Assembly: GCA_017525875.1 (NCBI GenBank)
Contig: JAFXSG010000004.1
Span: 1-64,000 of the forward strand
Origin: Clostridia bacterium
Lineage (GTDB): Bacteria > Bacillota > Clostridia > Christensenellales > CAG-138
Length of the DNA stretch: 64,000 nt
Direction: 5' to 3'
This document shows, in pieces, positions 33,156 through 42,613 of the stretch. Under the pieces are notes generated by a model. The model worked only from the letters and a program-made list of their open reading frames with translations. It was not told the DNA's origin and did not search any database. The position numbers and the translations under genes are program-made. Position 1 is the first letter of the stretch, and each line of letters begins with the position of its first letter.

Positions 33156-34679
33156 TCAGTTATTGTCCGGCTTCATCGTGGGGAACAGGATAACGTCCCT
33201 GATGGAGTCGGTGCCGCAGAGCAGCATCGCGCAGCGGTCGATGCCGAAGCCGAGACCGCCGGTGGGGGGCATGCCGTATTCGAGCGCCATGACGAAATCC
33301 TCGTCCATCATGTCCGCCTCTTCGTCGCCCTTGGCGCGCTTTGCCGCCTGCGCCTTGAAGCGCTCGTACTGGTCGATCGGGTCGTTCAGCTCGCTGAACG
33401 CGTTGCCCATCTCGCAGGAGCAGACGAAGGCCTCGTAGCGCTCGGTGAGGCGGGGGTCCTTCGGGCTGCGCTTTGCGAGCGGGCTGACCTCCACGGGGTA
33501 CATCGTGATGAAGGTGGGCTGGATCAGCTTTTCCTCGACCTTCTGGTCGAAGGTCTCGTAGAGCGCGTTGCCCCAGGTGTGCGCCACTCCGTCCATATCG
33601 ACGCCAACGCTCTTTGCAAGCGCTTCAGCCTCGTCCGCGTCGCCCTCGCAGGCCATGAAGTCCGCGCCGGTGTATTCCTTGACGGCGTCCGCCATCGTGA
33701 TGCGGCGCCAGCCGGGGGTGAGGTCCACCTCGTTGCCCAGCCAGTTGACCTTGTAGGTGCCGAGGATCTCCATCGCCGCGCCGGAGAGTATTCCCTCGAG
33801 CACGTCCATCATGCCCTCAAGGTTGGTGTAGGCCTGATAGAGCTCGCAGGTGGTGAACTCCGGGTTGTGCTTGGTGTCCATGCCCTCGTTGCGGAAGATC
33901 CTGCCGACCTCGAAAACGCGGTCCATGCCGCCCACGATCAGCCTCTTGAGGTGCAGCTCGGTCGCGATGCGCATATACATGTCGATATCGAGTGTGTTGT
34001 GGTGCGTGATGAACGGGCGTGCGGTCGCGCCGCCGGCGATCGCGCTGAGAACGGGGGTCTCCACCTCGATGAAGCCCCTTTCCTCAAGATAGCGGCGCAC
34101 GAACGAAACGAACTTCGAGCGTATCTCGAAATTACGCTTGGATTCCGGGTTCATGATGAGGTCCACGTACCTCTGGCGGTAGCGGAGCTCCTTATCGGTG
34201 AGGCCGTGGAACTTCTCCGGCAGGGGACGGAGGGACTTTGAAAGCAGCTTAACGCTCGAAGCGTGAACGGAGACCTCGCCCGTCTTGGTGCGGAAGACCG
34301 TTCCCGTAACGCCGATGATGTCGCCGATGTCGTAGGCCTTGAAATCGGCATAGGGCTCCTCGCCAACGTCGTCCCGGCGGACGTAGATCTGGATGTCGCC
34401 CTTCGCGTCGCGGATGCCGGCAAAGCTCGCCTTGCCCATGATGCGCTTTGCCATCATGCGGCCGCAGACAGAAACCTCTTTGCCTTCCATCTCGTCGAAA
34501 TTCGCCTTGATATCCGCGCTGCGGTGCGTGAAGTCAAAGCGCACGATCTCGAAAGGATCCTTGCCCGCCTCCCTGAGGGCGGCGAGCTTGTCGCGGCGGA
34601 TCTGAAGCAGCTCGCTCAGTTCCTTTTCGGTCTGAGCCGCTTCGTTCCCGCGGGGCTGATTTATGATATTCTCTTCCAT
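33156..34679 (-). CDS. lysS: Lysyl-tRNA synthetase, class II
   Basis: Charges tRNA-Lys. The 507-residue protein has an OB-fold anticodon-binding domain (about residues 65-165) and the class II catalytic core. Visible core motifs are motif 1 in the RQRYVDLIMNPESKRNFEIRSKFV region, motif 2 VFEVGRIFRNEGMDTKHNPEFTTCELYQAY, and motif 3 GLGFGIDRCAMLLCGTDSIRDVILFP. Length and motifs are normal. It lies 18 bases downstream of greA in the common greA-lysS operon. The ribosome site is weak, consistent with coupling. Confidence 0.98.
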   Translation of the reverse strand: MEENIINQPRGNEAAQTEKELSELLQIRRDKLAALREAGKDPFEIVRFDFTHRSADIKANFDEMEGKEVSVCGRMMAKRIMGKASFAGIRDAKGDIQIYVRRDDVGEEPYADFKAYDIGDIIGVTGTVFRTKTGEVSVHASSVKLLSKSLRPLPEKFHGLTDKELRYRQRYVDLIMNPESKRNFEIRSKFVSFVRRYLEERGFIEVETPVLSAIAGGATARPFITHHNTLDIDMYMRIATELHLKRLIVGGMDRVFEVGRIFRNEGMDTKHNPEFTTCELYQAYTNLEGMMDVLEGILSGAAMEILGTYKVNWLGNEVDLTPGWRRITMADAVKEYTGADFMACEGDADEAEALAKSVGVDMDGVAHTWGNALYETFDQKVEEKLIQPTFITMYPVEVSPLAKRSPKDPRLTERYEAFVCSCEMGNAFSELNDPIDQYERFKAQAAKRAKGDEEADMMDEDFVMALEYGMPPTGGLGFGIDRCAMLLCGTDSIRDVILFPTMKPDNN

Positions 34680-34697
34680 TTGTAAAAATCCCGTAAA

Positions 34698-35177
34698 TTA
34701 TCTTCTGATGCTGAGGATGCTGACCTTCATCAGGCCGCCGGGGGTCTCGACGGTCACGGTCTCGCCGACCTTGTGGCCGAGCACGCCGCCGCCGATCGCG
34801 GAATCGCGGGAGATGCGCTTCGGGGTCACGTCGAGCTTCGCCTCGGTCTCGCTGACGACATGGTACTCCTCCTCGATGCCCACGTCCACCAGCCTGAGCC
34901 TTACGAGGGAACCGAGGGAAACGGTATTGACGCTGATCTCGGATTCGTCGATGATGACGACGTTCTTGAGCTTTGCCTCAAGCTCCTGGATCTCGTATTC
35001 GTTATGCGCCTGCGCGTCGAGAGCGGCGTCGTATTCCGCGTTCTCGCTGAGGTCGCCGAACGAACGCGCGACCGCGATAGCCTCGGTGATCTCCTTCCTG
35101 CGCTCTGTTTTCAAGTATTCCAACCTGTCTTCAAGTTCTTTTTTGCCTGCTTTTGTAAGAAGTACTGCTTCTGCCAT
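34698..35177 (-). CDS. greA: Transcription elongation factor GreA
   Basis: Rescues backtracked RNA polymerase by stimulating transcript cleavage. The 159-residue protein has the N-terminal coiled coil (LTKAGKKELEDRLEYLKTERRKEITEAIAVARSFGDLSENAEYDAALDAQ), with the acidic tip residues in GDLSENAEY. A C-terminal FKBP-like domain ends in GHKVGETVTVETPGG. AGGAGG precedes the ATG. A consensus promoter and about 100 bases of leader precede it; the leader shows no clear riboswitch. Confidence 0.98.
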   Translation of the reverse strand: MAEAVLLTKAGKKELEDRLEYLKTERRKEITEAIAVARSFGDLSENAEYDAALDAQAHNEYEIQELEAKLKNVVIIDESEISVNTVSLGSLVRLRLVDVGIEEEYHVVSETEAKLDVTPKRISRDSAIGGGVLGHKVGETVTVETPGGLMKVSILSIRR

Positions 35178-35279
35178 GGGAAACCTCCTGAATTATGGGC
35201 GGGGCTTTTGCCTCTTTGCGGCGTAAAAAATTAAGCGGGTCTCGCACCGAAAGCTCAAAACCCCATACCGATTTAGCAT

Positions 35280-35308
35280 ATTATAGTCAAGAAACCGGGG
35301 ATTGTCAA
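35280..35308 (-). promoter_or_regulatory. greA-lysS promoter
   Basis: Minus-strand perfect TTGACA (35303-35308), 17-base spacer, perfect TATAAT (35280-35285). Confidence 0.93.
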
Positions 35309-35309
35309 T

Positions 35310-35346
35310 AAAAAGCCCGTCGATTTTTGCGGCTTACGGGCTTTTT
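35310..35346. terminator. Terminator-like hairpin between divergent genes
   Basis: AAAAAGCCCGT pairs perfectly with ACGGGCTTTTT across a 15-base loop. It sits just upstream of the greA -35 box and before the rightward XRE gene. It may end read-through from either side, as neither flanking gene ends here. Confidence 0.65.
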
Positions 35347-35480
35347 TCGGTCTCGGGAGCTCAAAAACGGGGTTCTGCCGCCGTTCGACAGCGCTTTCAG
35401 TCAAGTTCTACCTATATTCGACTGCCCTTATATTGATTTTCGGCGGTCGTTTTGCTAAACTTACGGTCGAGGTGATGAGT

Positions 35481-36191
35481 ATGGACAAGCGTTTTGCGAT
35501 CGGCAACTTCATCTATGAGCTCCGGCGTGAAAAGGGCTGGACCCAAAAGGAGCTCGGCGACCTTCTCGGCGTTACGAACAAGGCCGTCTCCAAGTGGGAG
35601 ACAGGCGCCGCGCTTCCGAGGGTCGAATATCTTCGCGACCTCGCTTCCGTCCTCGGCTGCACGCAGGAGGAACTTTTTCTCGGGCGGCGCATCCCGAAGG
35701 ACAAAACGGAGCCTGCCGAAGCGCCGGAGGAGAGCTATATATCGGTCGTTCAAAGATGCGACGCGTGTCAGCATGAGGGCAAATTCAGCAAAACCGGTCC
35801 AAAGAAAGGCAAGTTCGTCTGCAAAAAATGCGGTGCGGAGATAAAACCGATCATTTCATGGTCGATCGTCTTGCTGTGCGTTATACACTTTATTCTGATG
35901 TATTGTTTGCTCAGCCTTGAGATCTCGGCTATGTACAAGCTTGGGATCATGTCTCTTTCAAAGAGTTACTTTCCGAATGCAGAGGAAAGAATTTTCTATC
36001 GGCAGCTGAACGAGCATTTTCCTCACCTTAACTTGATCGGATCGCTTGCTACCATACCATTGACTTTATTGTTATGCATTATCCTTTTCAGTATAGATAT
36101 TCTTTTATTTAAGTTATTCGATAAGAAGCACTGGATCAAATACCGTATCGTCCGCTATCCTCATTCGGAGGACGGCAGGATCGTATTCTGA
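35481..36191 (+). CDS. XRE-type regulator with zinc ribbon and membrane segments
   Basis: A 236-residue protein. The XRE helix-turn-helix is at about residues 5-62 (WTQKELGDLLGVTNKAVSKWETG). It is followed by a two-CxxC zinc ribbon at about 92-118 (CDACQ...CKKCG) and two transmembrane segments near 125-145 and 185-210. The design resembles the tandem XRE pair at 22-23 kb but with an added metal-binding knuckle. The ATG at 35481 is favoured over one two codons earlier because GAGG is then at normal spacing. It is the only rightward gene within the leftward block. Ligand and targets are unknown. Confidence 0.82.
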   Translation: MDKRFAIGNFIYELRREKGWTQKELGDLLGVTNKAVSKWETGAALPRVEYLRDLASVLGCTQEELFLGRRIPKDKTEPAEAPEESYISVVQRCDACQHEGKFSKTGPKKGKFVCKKCGAEIKPIISWSIVLLCVIHFILMYCLLSLEISAMYKLGIMSLSKSYFPNAEERIFYRQLNEHFPHLNLIGSLATIPLTLLLCIILFSIDILLFKLFDKKHWIKYRIVRYPHSEDGRIVF

Positions 36192-36192
36192 A

Positions 36193-36297
36193 AACCGATA
36201 ATAACCGATAATAAAGACGCCCGCGGGAAGGAACAATTCCTTCATCAGCGGAGCGTCTTCATTTCTTCATTAGCCCGCTTCGGGCGTCTTCATTTTC
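36193..36297. repeat. Intergenic TTCATTAGC/GCGTCTTCATT repeat, locus 1
   Basis: After a short tandem AACCGATAAT pair (36193-36212) comes an imperfect inverted array: AAGACGCCCGC, then GGAAGGAA/TTCCTTC, then two units of TTCATNAGC...GCGTCTTCATT with a CCCG/CGGG stem. It abuts the stop codon of the MATE gene. The same units occur at 50.5 kb, again directly at the 3' end of a leftward gene. Confidence 0.8.
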
Positions 36298-37713
36298 TCA
36301 CACCGCCGTGCCGTCCGGCAGGTGCGCGATCTCCTTCTTCCAGAGCCTTGCGAGCACGATGAAGCTGAACGCGAGCGCCGCGAACTCCGCGATGAAGAAG
36401 CTCCACCACACGCTCTCCACCCTGTGGAAGACGAGGGCGAGGATGAGCGCCGCGGGCAGCAGCACGCCAAGCTGGCGGATGATGCTCATGAGCATGCTGG
36501 AAACGCCCCGCCCGAGCGCGCCGAAGGCGACGGAGTTGGTGATGGAAGCGGCGGCGAGGATGAACGAAAGCGAGATTATGCGGAACGCCGCGATACCGCC
36601 GGAGGTTATCGAACCGTCGTGGTCGAAAAGCCCGATGATCTGCGCCGGGAAAAGCTGGAATACGAGCGTGCCGACCGCCATGATGCAGATCGCGACGATG
36701 AGCGTCAGCTTCCACGCCTTCACAAGGCGCAGGCGGTTCCCCGCGCCGTAGTTATAGGCAAGGATGGACATGCTGGCGTTCGTAACGCCGAACAGAGGCA
36801 TGAAGATCAGGGACTGGACCTTGAAGTAGACGCCCACGATGCTGGTCGCCGCCTTGCCGCCCACGTCCGCAAGCACGCGGGAGAGGATCATGTTCATGCC
36901 GGAGATCATTACGGAGGTGATCGCCTGCATGATGATGCTGGGAAGACCCACGCGGTAGATATCGAGGATGGTCTCGCGGCACGGGCGGAACCGCCTGAAC
37001 GAGAGCGTGACCTCATGCTTTTTGCCGAGGACGAGGATGAGGGCGATAATCATGCCGATCCACTGCCCGATGACCGTGGCGTACGCGGCGCCCCTGACGC
37101 CCATTTTCAGCGTGAAGATCATGATCGGGTCGAGGATGATGTTCACGACCGCGCCGATGAGCTGGGTGACCATCGAAAGGGAGGTCTTGCCCATGGACTG
37201 CAGGATCCTTTCGCAGCCGAGCTGGATGAAAACGCCCATGCTGAACAGCATGCAGATCCTGAGATAGCTGACGCCGAGGCCGACGAGTGCGGGATCGTCC
37301 GAATACAGCCTGAAGAAAGGCTTTATCGCAAAGCTGAGCGCCGCGAAGAGCAGCGAGGAGCAGACGAGCAGGAAGATGCCGTTCGACGCGCCCTTGTTCG
37401 CGCTTTCGACTTCGCCCGCGCCGAGCTTCCTGGAGATGTAGGAATTCATGCCCACCGAGGTGCCCACCGATACCGCGATCATCAGCATCTGGATCGGGTA
37501 CGCGAGCGATACTGCGTTAAGCGCGTCATTGCTGTATTTGGCGACGAAGTAGCTGTCCACAACGTTGTACAGCGCCTGGACGAGCATCGAAATGACCATC
37601 GGTACGGACATGCCGAAAAGGAGCCTGCCTATCGGCATGTGGCCCATCTTGTTCTGCTTTGCGAGCATCTCGGCTTCGCTGAAATTATTGGTTTTTATTT
37701 CGTTTTTTTCCAT
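36298..37713 (-). CDS. MATE family multidrug/metabolite exporter
   Basis: Cation-coupled exporter of the MATE family, 471 residues with twelve transmembrane segments in two halves. Typical family stretches are MSVPMVISMLVQALYNVVDSYFVAKYSNDALNAVSLAYPIQMLM in half 1 and VGLPSIIMQAITSVMISGMNMIL opening half 2. GAAYATVIGQWIGM ends the first half. The substrate cannot be inferred. The ATG at 37713 lies only about 10 bases from a very good -10 box, which would give a leaderless transcript; the next internal ATGs (about residues 16 and 23) lack good ribosome sites. Confidence 0.93.
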   Translation of the reverse strand: MEKNEIKTNNFSEAEMLAKQNKMGHMPIGRLLFGMSVPMVISMLVQALYNVVDSYFVAKYSNDALNAVSLAYPIQMLMIAVSVGTSVGMNSYISRKLGAGEVESANKGASNGIFLLVCSSLLFAALSFAIKPFFRLYSDDPALVGLGVSYLRICMLFSMGVFIQLGCERILQSMGKTSLSMVTQLIGAVVNIILDPIMIFTLKMGVRGAAYATVIGQWIGMIIALILVLGKKHEVTLSFRRFRPCRETILDIYRVGLPSIIMQAITSVMISGMNMILSRVLADVGGKAATSIVGVYFKVQSLIFMPLFGVTNASMSILAYNYGAGNRLRLVKAWKLTLIVAICIMAVGTLVFQLFPAQIIGLFDHDGSITSGGIAAFRIISLSFILAAASITNSVAFGALGRGVSSMLMSIIRQLGVLLPAALILALVFHRVESVWWSFFIAEFAALAFSFIVLARLWKKEIAHLPDGTAV

Positions 37714-37722
37714 AGCCGCTCA

Positions 37723-37751
37723 ATTATAGCATCAATGCCTCCGCGTGTAAA
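37723..37751 (-). promoter_or_regulatory. Promoter of the MATE gene
   Basis: Minus-strand TTTACA (37746-37751), 17-base spacer, extended TGCTATAAT with the -10 at 37723-37728. The predicted start of transcription is within about three bases of the annotated ATG. Confidence 0.75.
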
Positions 37752-37770
37752 CGGGGTCCGACTCATATAT

Positions 37771-40700
37771 TTATTTCAGCCTGAAAGCAGAGGAAACGGC
37801 CAGCATATAGACCCATTTCTCCTTCACGGGAACGCCGATCAGCTTTTCGATCGCTTCGGCGTACAGATCGAGCTGGTATCCGTATTGAGCTGCGACCTGC
37901 GCGGGGTCCTTCCCGCGCACGGAAGTGGTCTTGTAGTCGATCAGTATGGCCTCGCCGTTCTCTATGAAGAAACAGTCCACCGTGCCCTGCAGCAGGGAGC
38001 CGTCCTCCCGCAGCAGCGAAAACTCCTGCTCGCGGAAGACTTTTTCGGCTTTAAGCAGCCGCGCAAAAAGGCTCGACTCCGTGAACGCGAGCACCGCGTC
38101 GAGGTTTACGGCGCGCGCTTCCTCCTCCGTAAAGATCCCTTTTTCGGTCAGCGCGCGGAGCTGCCTCTCAAGCGAGGCCTTGTCCGGCCTTTCAAGCTCA
38201 AGCAGCATGATGAAGCGGTGGGTGAGCGTGCCGCGCTGCGCGCCGGTGAAGACGGTGCTTTTCTCCCCGAGGAAGGACGGCACGGCCGGAACGTATTCGA
38301 AGGCTTTGTCGGCCCTGTCGGTAACGCTCGTTTTTGCGGGCCTGCCGCCGGTCGTGTCGGGCGCGCATTCGCCGTCCTTATCGCGGTATTCGCCGACGCC
38401 GAGCTTTTTTGACAGCTCCGCGTGCTCCGCGTTCCCTGCCTCCCGCATCCACTTTTCAAGCTCTTCGCCGCCTACCTTGCCGGTCCTCGCTCCGCCCGGG
38501 GCCGCCGCGCTGTAATAGGTCGTCATCGTGTTTTCCCCGATTGGCGTCACGACGCCCTTCCTTGCGGCTTCGATGCTGAGCCCAAGCGGGAAGTACGCGC
38601 CGATGATCCACTCGAGATAGTTCTTCGCGTTCACGATGCCGTTGTCCGACAAGGGAACGGCGTAATTTACAATCAGGTCCTTCATCTTTTTGTTTGCGTC
38701 AACGAGGAAGAGCTTCTCCCTTGCGCGCGTCATGCCGACGTAGAGCACGCGCATCTCCTCCGCGGACTGCTTTGATGCGTCCTTCTCCTCCATCGCGCGG
38801 CGGACCAGCGGCTTCAGCGCCTTGGAATTGCCGAACGGCTTCAGTTTTTCCAGCTTGTCATAGCCTTTTGAAAAACGCAGGCCGAGGCCGAGCTCGTTAT
38901 CGAGCATCACCGCTCCGCTTCTGGCCGTTCTGTTGAACTGCTTCGACAGCCTGCATATAAACACGAACGGGAATTCGAGGCCCTTGCTCTTGTGGATGCT
39001 CATCACGCGGACGGCGTTTACGCTCGCGGCCTGGGCAGCGCCCATGTTGGAATTATCCGCAACGTTGTCCATCAGGTTCAGGAACGAATGCAGCCCGTGC
39101 CTGCCGTTGGCCTCGAACGAACGCGCTTTTTCAAGCAGCAGGTCAAGGTTCGCCTGCCTGACAGCCCCGCCGATCTCCGCGCCCGAGAAGACGTAAAACT
39201 TCGTTTCGTCAAAGAGCCTTCCTATCAGCTCCTCCATGCCTACAAGGCGGCTCAGTGAATGCCATTCGCGCAGTTTTTTAATGAAATAAGCGGTCTTTTT
39301 GAAGAGAGCTCCGTTTTCGCTCCCGCCCCCCATTTCGCCGGCGGCTGCGCAGGCAAGCACCCGTTCAAAGAAGTATTCGTATTCCTTCCCTCTGAAAGCG
39401 GTACGGATGCGGACGAGCTCGCCGTCGGTGAACCCGCCGATCGTCGAACACATGACCGACGCGAGCGGGATATCCTGGCGGACGTTGTCTATAACGCGGA
39501 GCAGGTTCAGGAAGACCTGCACCTCGATCGCGTCGAAATAGCCGTCGCCGAGCTCCGCCGTGCAGGGGATCCCGAATTCCGAAAGCGTGTTGATGAGCCT
39601 GAGCGCCGATCCCTTCGGGCTGTGCATAAGTATAGCGCAGTCGGAAAACTGAGCGGGCCGGCGTTTTTTCAGCTTAGTATCGAAGACCGTTTCGTTTTTG
39701 ACGATGCCAATGATCTTTTTCGCGATCAGGCAGGCTTCGGCCTCCACGCATTCGACGTCGTTATAGCTGCCGGCGCCGTCCTCTTTTTTATCGTCGTCCG
39801 CTCCGCCGTCCGCGGGCGCGTCGTTCTGCTCTTCTTCATCGTCCGCCTCAAGATCTATAAGATGGAGCTCGACGCTGCCGTCCTCCGCCTTGTCGCCCGG
39901 CTTCAGCTCCGCGTTGTCGGAATAGTCTATCTCGCCCGCGTCACTTCCGCGCATCAGCTTTGAAAACAGCTCGTTCGCCGCGGAAAGCACCGCTTTGGTG
40001 CTGCGGAAATTGTGGTTGAGGTCTATCTTCGTTCCTTCCGCGCCGTCGTTTTCGTCATAGGTATAGCGCTCGTATTTATCGAGGAAGCTCGCGGGCTCGG
40101 CCTGGCGGAAGCGATAGATGCTCTGCTTCACGTCGCCCACCATGAACAAATTGTTCCCGCGCGATATCCTTGAGATTATGCTGTCCTGGATCAGGTTCGT
40201 GTCCTGATACTCATCCACGAATATGTATTTGAACTTCTGTTTGTATTCCTCCGCCGCATCGTCGTTTTTCAGCACTTCATAGGTCATCTGCTCCATATCG
40301 GAAAAGTCTATAAGCGCGTCCTTCTGCTTCAGCTCGCGGAAGCGTTCGATGAAAGCCTCCGTGAGTGCGCCGATCTTGCGGACCACCGGCGCCAGCTCGT
40401 TGGAAATGACCTTTTCGCCTTCCTTCGGTATGCAGAAAAAATACTGCAGCGTGTCCTTGATCTTTTTAAGTATGATATCTTTATAATCCTTTATGATCTG
40501 CGAAGCTCCGCCCTTCAGTTTGCCCCTCGGGATGGAAGGGAATTTAAGCTCTGCCGCCGCCTTCTGAAAGCTGTCGTACTTCGTAAGCTGGCGCAGGCCC
40601 ACGAGGATCTGCGCAAACTCGTTAAGCACCGGCATATATGCTCTGACTTCTTCGTTATCGCTCCCGCTGACGTATTCGTAAACGGCATTTCCTTCGCTTA

Positions 40701-41397
40701 TACCGACGTCGATGATCCTTCTCACGGAGGTAATGAGCTGTTCCTCGCAGAGCTTAGCGATCCTTTCAAAGCCTTCGGAGTAGTTTTCGGCAGCGCTTTG
40801 CAGCCATCGGGAAGGATCGGGGCGGGCGATAACGTATCTGTAAACGGAGCTGATGATCTCCTTTATCCCGTTGTTTTTATGGAACGCGGAGATGATGAAG
40901 CGCGTTTCCGGATCGCTCTTTTCCTCCGCGGAAAGGTAGAACTCCTCCACCGTTTCATCGAGCGCGAGATTCATGATGATGACCGTTTCCGCGTCATCCA
41001 TCACGCGGAACCCGGGATCGAGCTCTATAAGATTGTAATTGCGTGTGAGAACGTTCTGGCAGAAGCTGTGGATCGTTGAGATATTGGCCCGCGAAACGCC
41101 GTTCGCCGCCTCGAGGAGGCGCAGTTTATCCTTCGCGTCGTCCTTTTCCTCGGCAAGCTTCAGCAGCCTGTCCTCGATCCTCTCCTTCATCTCGGCGGCA
41201 GCGGCCTTTGTGAAGGTCACGACGAGCAGTTCATCCACCTTCGTTCCTTTTTCTATCTCTCGGCAGATCCTTTCGGTCAGAACGCGCGTTTTGCCCGCTC
41301 CGGCGGCAGCGGAAACGATCAGATTCCCCTTGAAAGTGATCGCGTTCATCTGTTCCGGAGTGAACTTCATTTCTTCTTTTTTGATCGGTGCTTCCAT
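37771..41397 (-). CDS. addA: ATP-dependent helicase/nuclease subunit AddA
   Basis: UvrD-like 3'-5' helicase plus RecB-type nuclease of the AddAB break-resection complex. The 1208-residue protein begins with the Q-motif TPEQMNAITF and Walker A SAAAGAGKTRVLTERI (about residues 30-45). KYIFVDEYQDTN is the helicase motif II, and VRVMSIHKSKGLEFPFVF and MRVLYVGMTRAREKLFLV are motifs V and VI. The C-terminal nuclease has GEAILIDYKTTSV. There is a low-complexity acidic insert of about 40 residues (EADDEEEQNDAPADGGADDDKKEDG). GAGG precedes the ATG. The partner addB is on the opposite strand at 16.6-20.0 kb. Confidence 0.97.
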   Translation of the reverse strand: MEAPIKKEEMKFTPEQMNAITFKGNLIVSAAAGAGKTRVLTERICREIEKGTKVDELLVVTFTKAAAAEMKERIEDRLLKLAEEKDDAKDKLRLLEAANGVSRANISTIHSFCQNVLTRNYNLIELDPGFRVMDDAETVIIMNLALDETVEEFYLSAEEKSDPETRFIISAFHKNNGIKEIISSVYRYVIARPDPSRWLQSAAENYSEGFERIAKLCEEQLITSVRRIIDVGISEGNAVYEYVSGSDNEEVRAYMPVLNEFAQILVGLRQLTKYDSFQKAAAELKFPSIPRGKLKGGASQIIKDYKDIILKKIKDTLQYFFCIPKEGEKVISNELAPVVRKIGALTEAFIERFRELKQKDALIDFSDMEQMTYEVLKNDDAAEEYKQKFKYIFVDEYQDTNLIQDSIISRISRGNNLFMVGDVKQSIYRFRQAEPASFLDKYERYTYDENDGAEGTKIDLNHNFRSTKAVLSAANELFSKLMRGSDAGEIDYSDNAELKPGDKAEDGSVELHLIDLEADDEEEQNDAPADGGADDDKKEDGAGSYNDVECVEAEACLIAKKIIGIVKNETVFDTKLKKRRPAQFSDCAILMHSPKGSALRLINTLSEFGIPCTAELGDGYFDAIEVQVFLNLLRVIDNVRQDIPLASVMCSTIGGFTDGELVRIRTAFRGKEYEYFFERVLACAAAGEMGGGSENGALFKKTAYFIKKLREWHSLSRLVGMEELIGRLFDETKFYVFSGAEIGGAVRQANLDLLLEKARSFEANGRHGLHSFLNLMDNVADNSNMGAAQAASVNAVRVMSIHKSKGLEFPFVFICRLSKQFNRTARSGAVMLDNELGLGLRFSKGYDKLEKLKPFGNSKALKPLVRRAMEEKDASKQSAEEMRVLYVGMTRAREKLFLVDANKKMKDLIVNYAVPLSDNGIVNAKNYLEWIIGAYFPLGLSIEAARKGVVTPIGENTMTTYYSAAAPGGARTGKVGGEELEKWMREAGNAEHAELSKKLGVGEYRDKDGECAPDTTGGRPAKTSVTDRADKAFEYVPAVPSFLGEKSTVFTGAQRGTLTHRFIMLLELERPDKASLERQLRALTEKGIFTEEEARAVNLDAVLAFTESSLFARLLKAEKVFREQEFSLLREDGSLLQGTVDCFFIENGEAILIDYKTTSVRGKDPAQVAAQYGYQLDLYAEAIEKLIGVPVKEKWVYMLAVSSAFRLK

Positions 41398-41428
41398 TGG
41401 CGTATCCTCGGTCCTTTGATAACGGTCG

Positions 41429-42568
41429 TCAGAGTTTCAGTTTATTGAGCAGCTTTGCTGTAAAAGGTCTGTGAACTACCATCGCCGCTTTCGGGCAGAA
41501 TTCCTGGCAGCAGAAGCAGCGGATGCATTTTTCCCTGTCGATAACGGCTTTCCGGTTCTTTATCTCTATCGCCTTCGCGGGGCACATCCTCGCGCACTCG
41601 CCGCAGCCGACGCAGAGCGAAGGTTTCAGCTTCGGTTTCTGCGCAAGCGCTTTTGAGCTGATGAAGTGCATTAAGGTGCCTTTTCTCATAAAGCGCAGGC
41701 CCCTGACCGGCGGCGCTTTGAAATCTTTGACGATAAAATCCTCGACGTTTCCGTGGATCTTGAGCTCTTTCCAGCTCTTCGGGGCAAGTCCGCGCTCATA
41801 TGCTGCTTTGAGCGTCGGCAGGCCGTTTATGTCCATGCCGATGAGCGCCGCGCCGATAAGATCGCAGTCATAGCTGTTTTTAGCGGCGATCACCGCGCCG
41901 ACCTGACGCGGCGTGCCGTTCAGCGGGCCGTTGCCCTCCATGCCGATAACGGCGTCGCAGATCGCAAGGCGGGGTTTGAAAAACTCGTTGATATCTATCA
42001 GCATATCCGCAAAATCCGCTTCGTTCGGAAACTGATAGTGCATTTCCGGCTTTTTCAGGCCGGGTATGGTCCCGTAAAGGTTTTTGACGGCGGCGCTCAT
42101 GCCCATCATGCCGTGCGCTTTCAGCTTGCAGAAGTCGATGATCGCGTCCGCCTCGTCAAGATAAGCCGTATAAGTCAGCCTGTGCAGCACCTTGCCGTCC
42201 GGCAGGTCGACGGTCTTTTCTTCAAGGTTTCTGTTCAGTTCGGCGCCGAGCTTTTCAAGCTCGTTCATCCCGGTCGCCGCGTAGACCTTATTCAGAACTA
42301 TGGTCGTATGCGGTCCGCCCGGGCTGTCGCCTATAACGACGCTTGCGCCGCGATCCAAAAGCATTTTGACCAGCGCCTTCAAAAGCAGCGGATGCGTCGT
42401 CGCCGCTTCCTCCGGTTTTTTGAATGAAACGAGGTTTGGTTTTATTGCGATCTTCATCCCGGGCTTCACAAAATCGAGCCCGCCGATCGCTTCCGTCGCT
42501 TCCCTGAGCGCTTTCTCTGTTTTTTCTTCATCATAGCCTTCACAGGCGACTATCGAACAATCGAACAT
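41429..42568 (-). CDS. DUF362 protein with two 4Fe-4S clusters
   Basis: A 379-residue cytoplasmic iron-sulfur protein. The N-terminal DUF362 domain (about 1-290) includes KIAIKPNLVSFKKPEEAATTHP and VVIGDSPGG. The C-terminus is a bacterial ferredoxin domain with CVGCGECARMCPAKAI and CIRCFCCQEFCPKAAM, each giving a CxxCxxCxxxCP cluster site. Such proteins are common in Clostridia and their reactions are mostly undefined; an electron-transfer role is likely. The start at 42568 is supported by GGAAAGG and removes a 25-residue basic extension that would overlap the promoter. Confidence 0.88.
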   Translation of the reverse strand: MFDCSIVACEGYDEEKTEKALREATEAIGGLDFVKPGMKIAIKPNLVSFKKPEEAATTHPLLLKALVKMLLDRGASVVIGDSPGGPHTTIVLNKVYAATGMNELEKLGAELNRNLEEKTVDLPDGKVLHRLTYTAYLDEADAIIDFCKLKAHGMMGMSAAVKNLYGTIPGLKKPEMHYQFPNEADFADMLIDINEFFKPRLAICDAVIGMEGNGPLNGTPRQVGAVIAAKNSYDCDLIGAALIGMDINGLPTLKAAYERGLAPKSWKELKIHGNVEDFIVKDFKAPPVRGLRFMRKGTLMHFISSKALAQKPKLKPSLCVGCGECARMCPAKAIEIKNRKAVIDREKCIRCFCCQEFCPKAAMVVHRPFTAKLLNKLKL

Positions 42569-42613
42569 TTTGACCTTTCCAAAACGGGGCTGCCGTTCTT
42601 TTTTTATTTTTAT

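Noticed and set aside
30240-34241. A 1333-codon open frame on the plus strand
   Set aside because: It lies antisense to five convincing leftward genes (acetyltransferase, endonuclease V-like, hypothetical, YwaF-like, lysS), has low-complexity D/R/H-rich sequence and no family motif. Long antisense frames are a by-product of GC-rich codon use.
35178-35279. Riboswitch in the greA leader
   Set aside because: About 100 bases of leader, but I find no conserved riboswitch motif or convincing alternating helices.
36322-38412. A 696-codon open frame on the plus strand
   Set aside because: Antisense to the MATE and addA genes, with an implausible composition rich in R, E, D and H.
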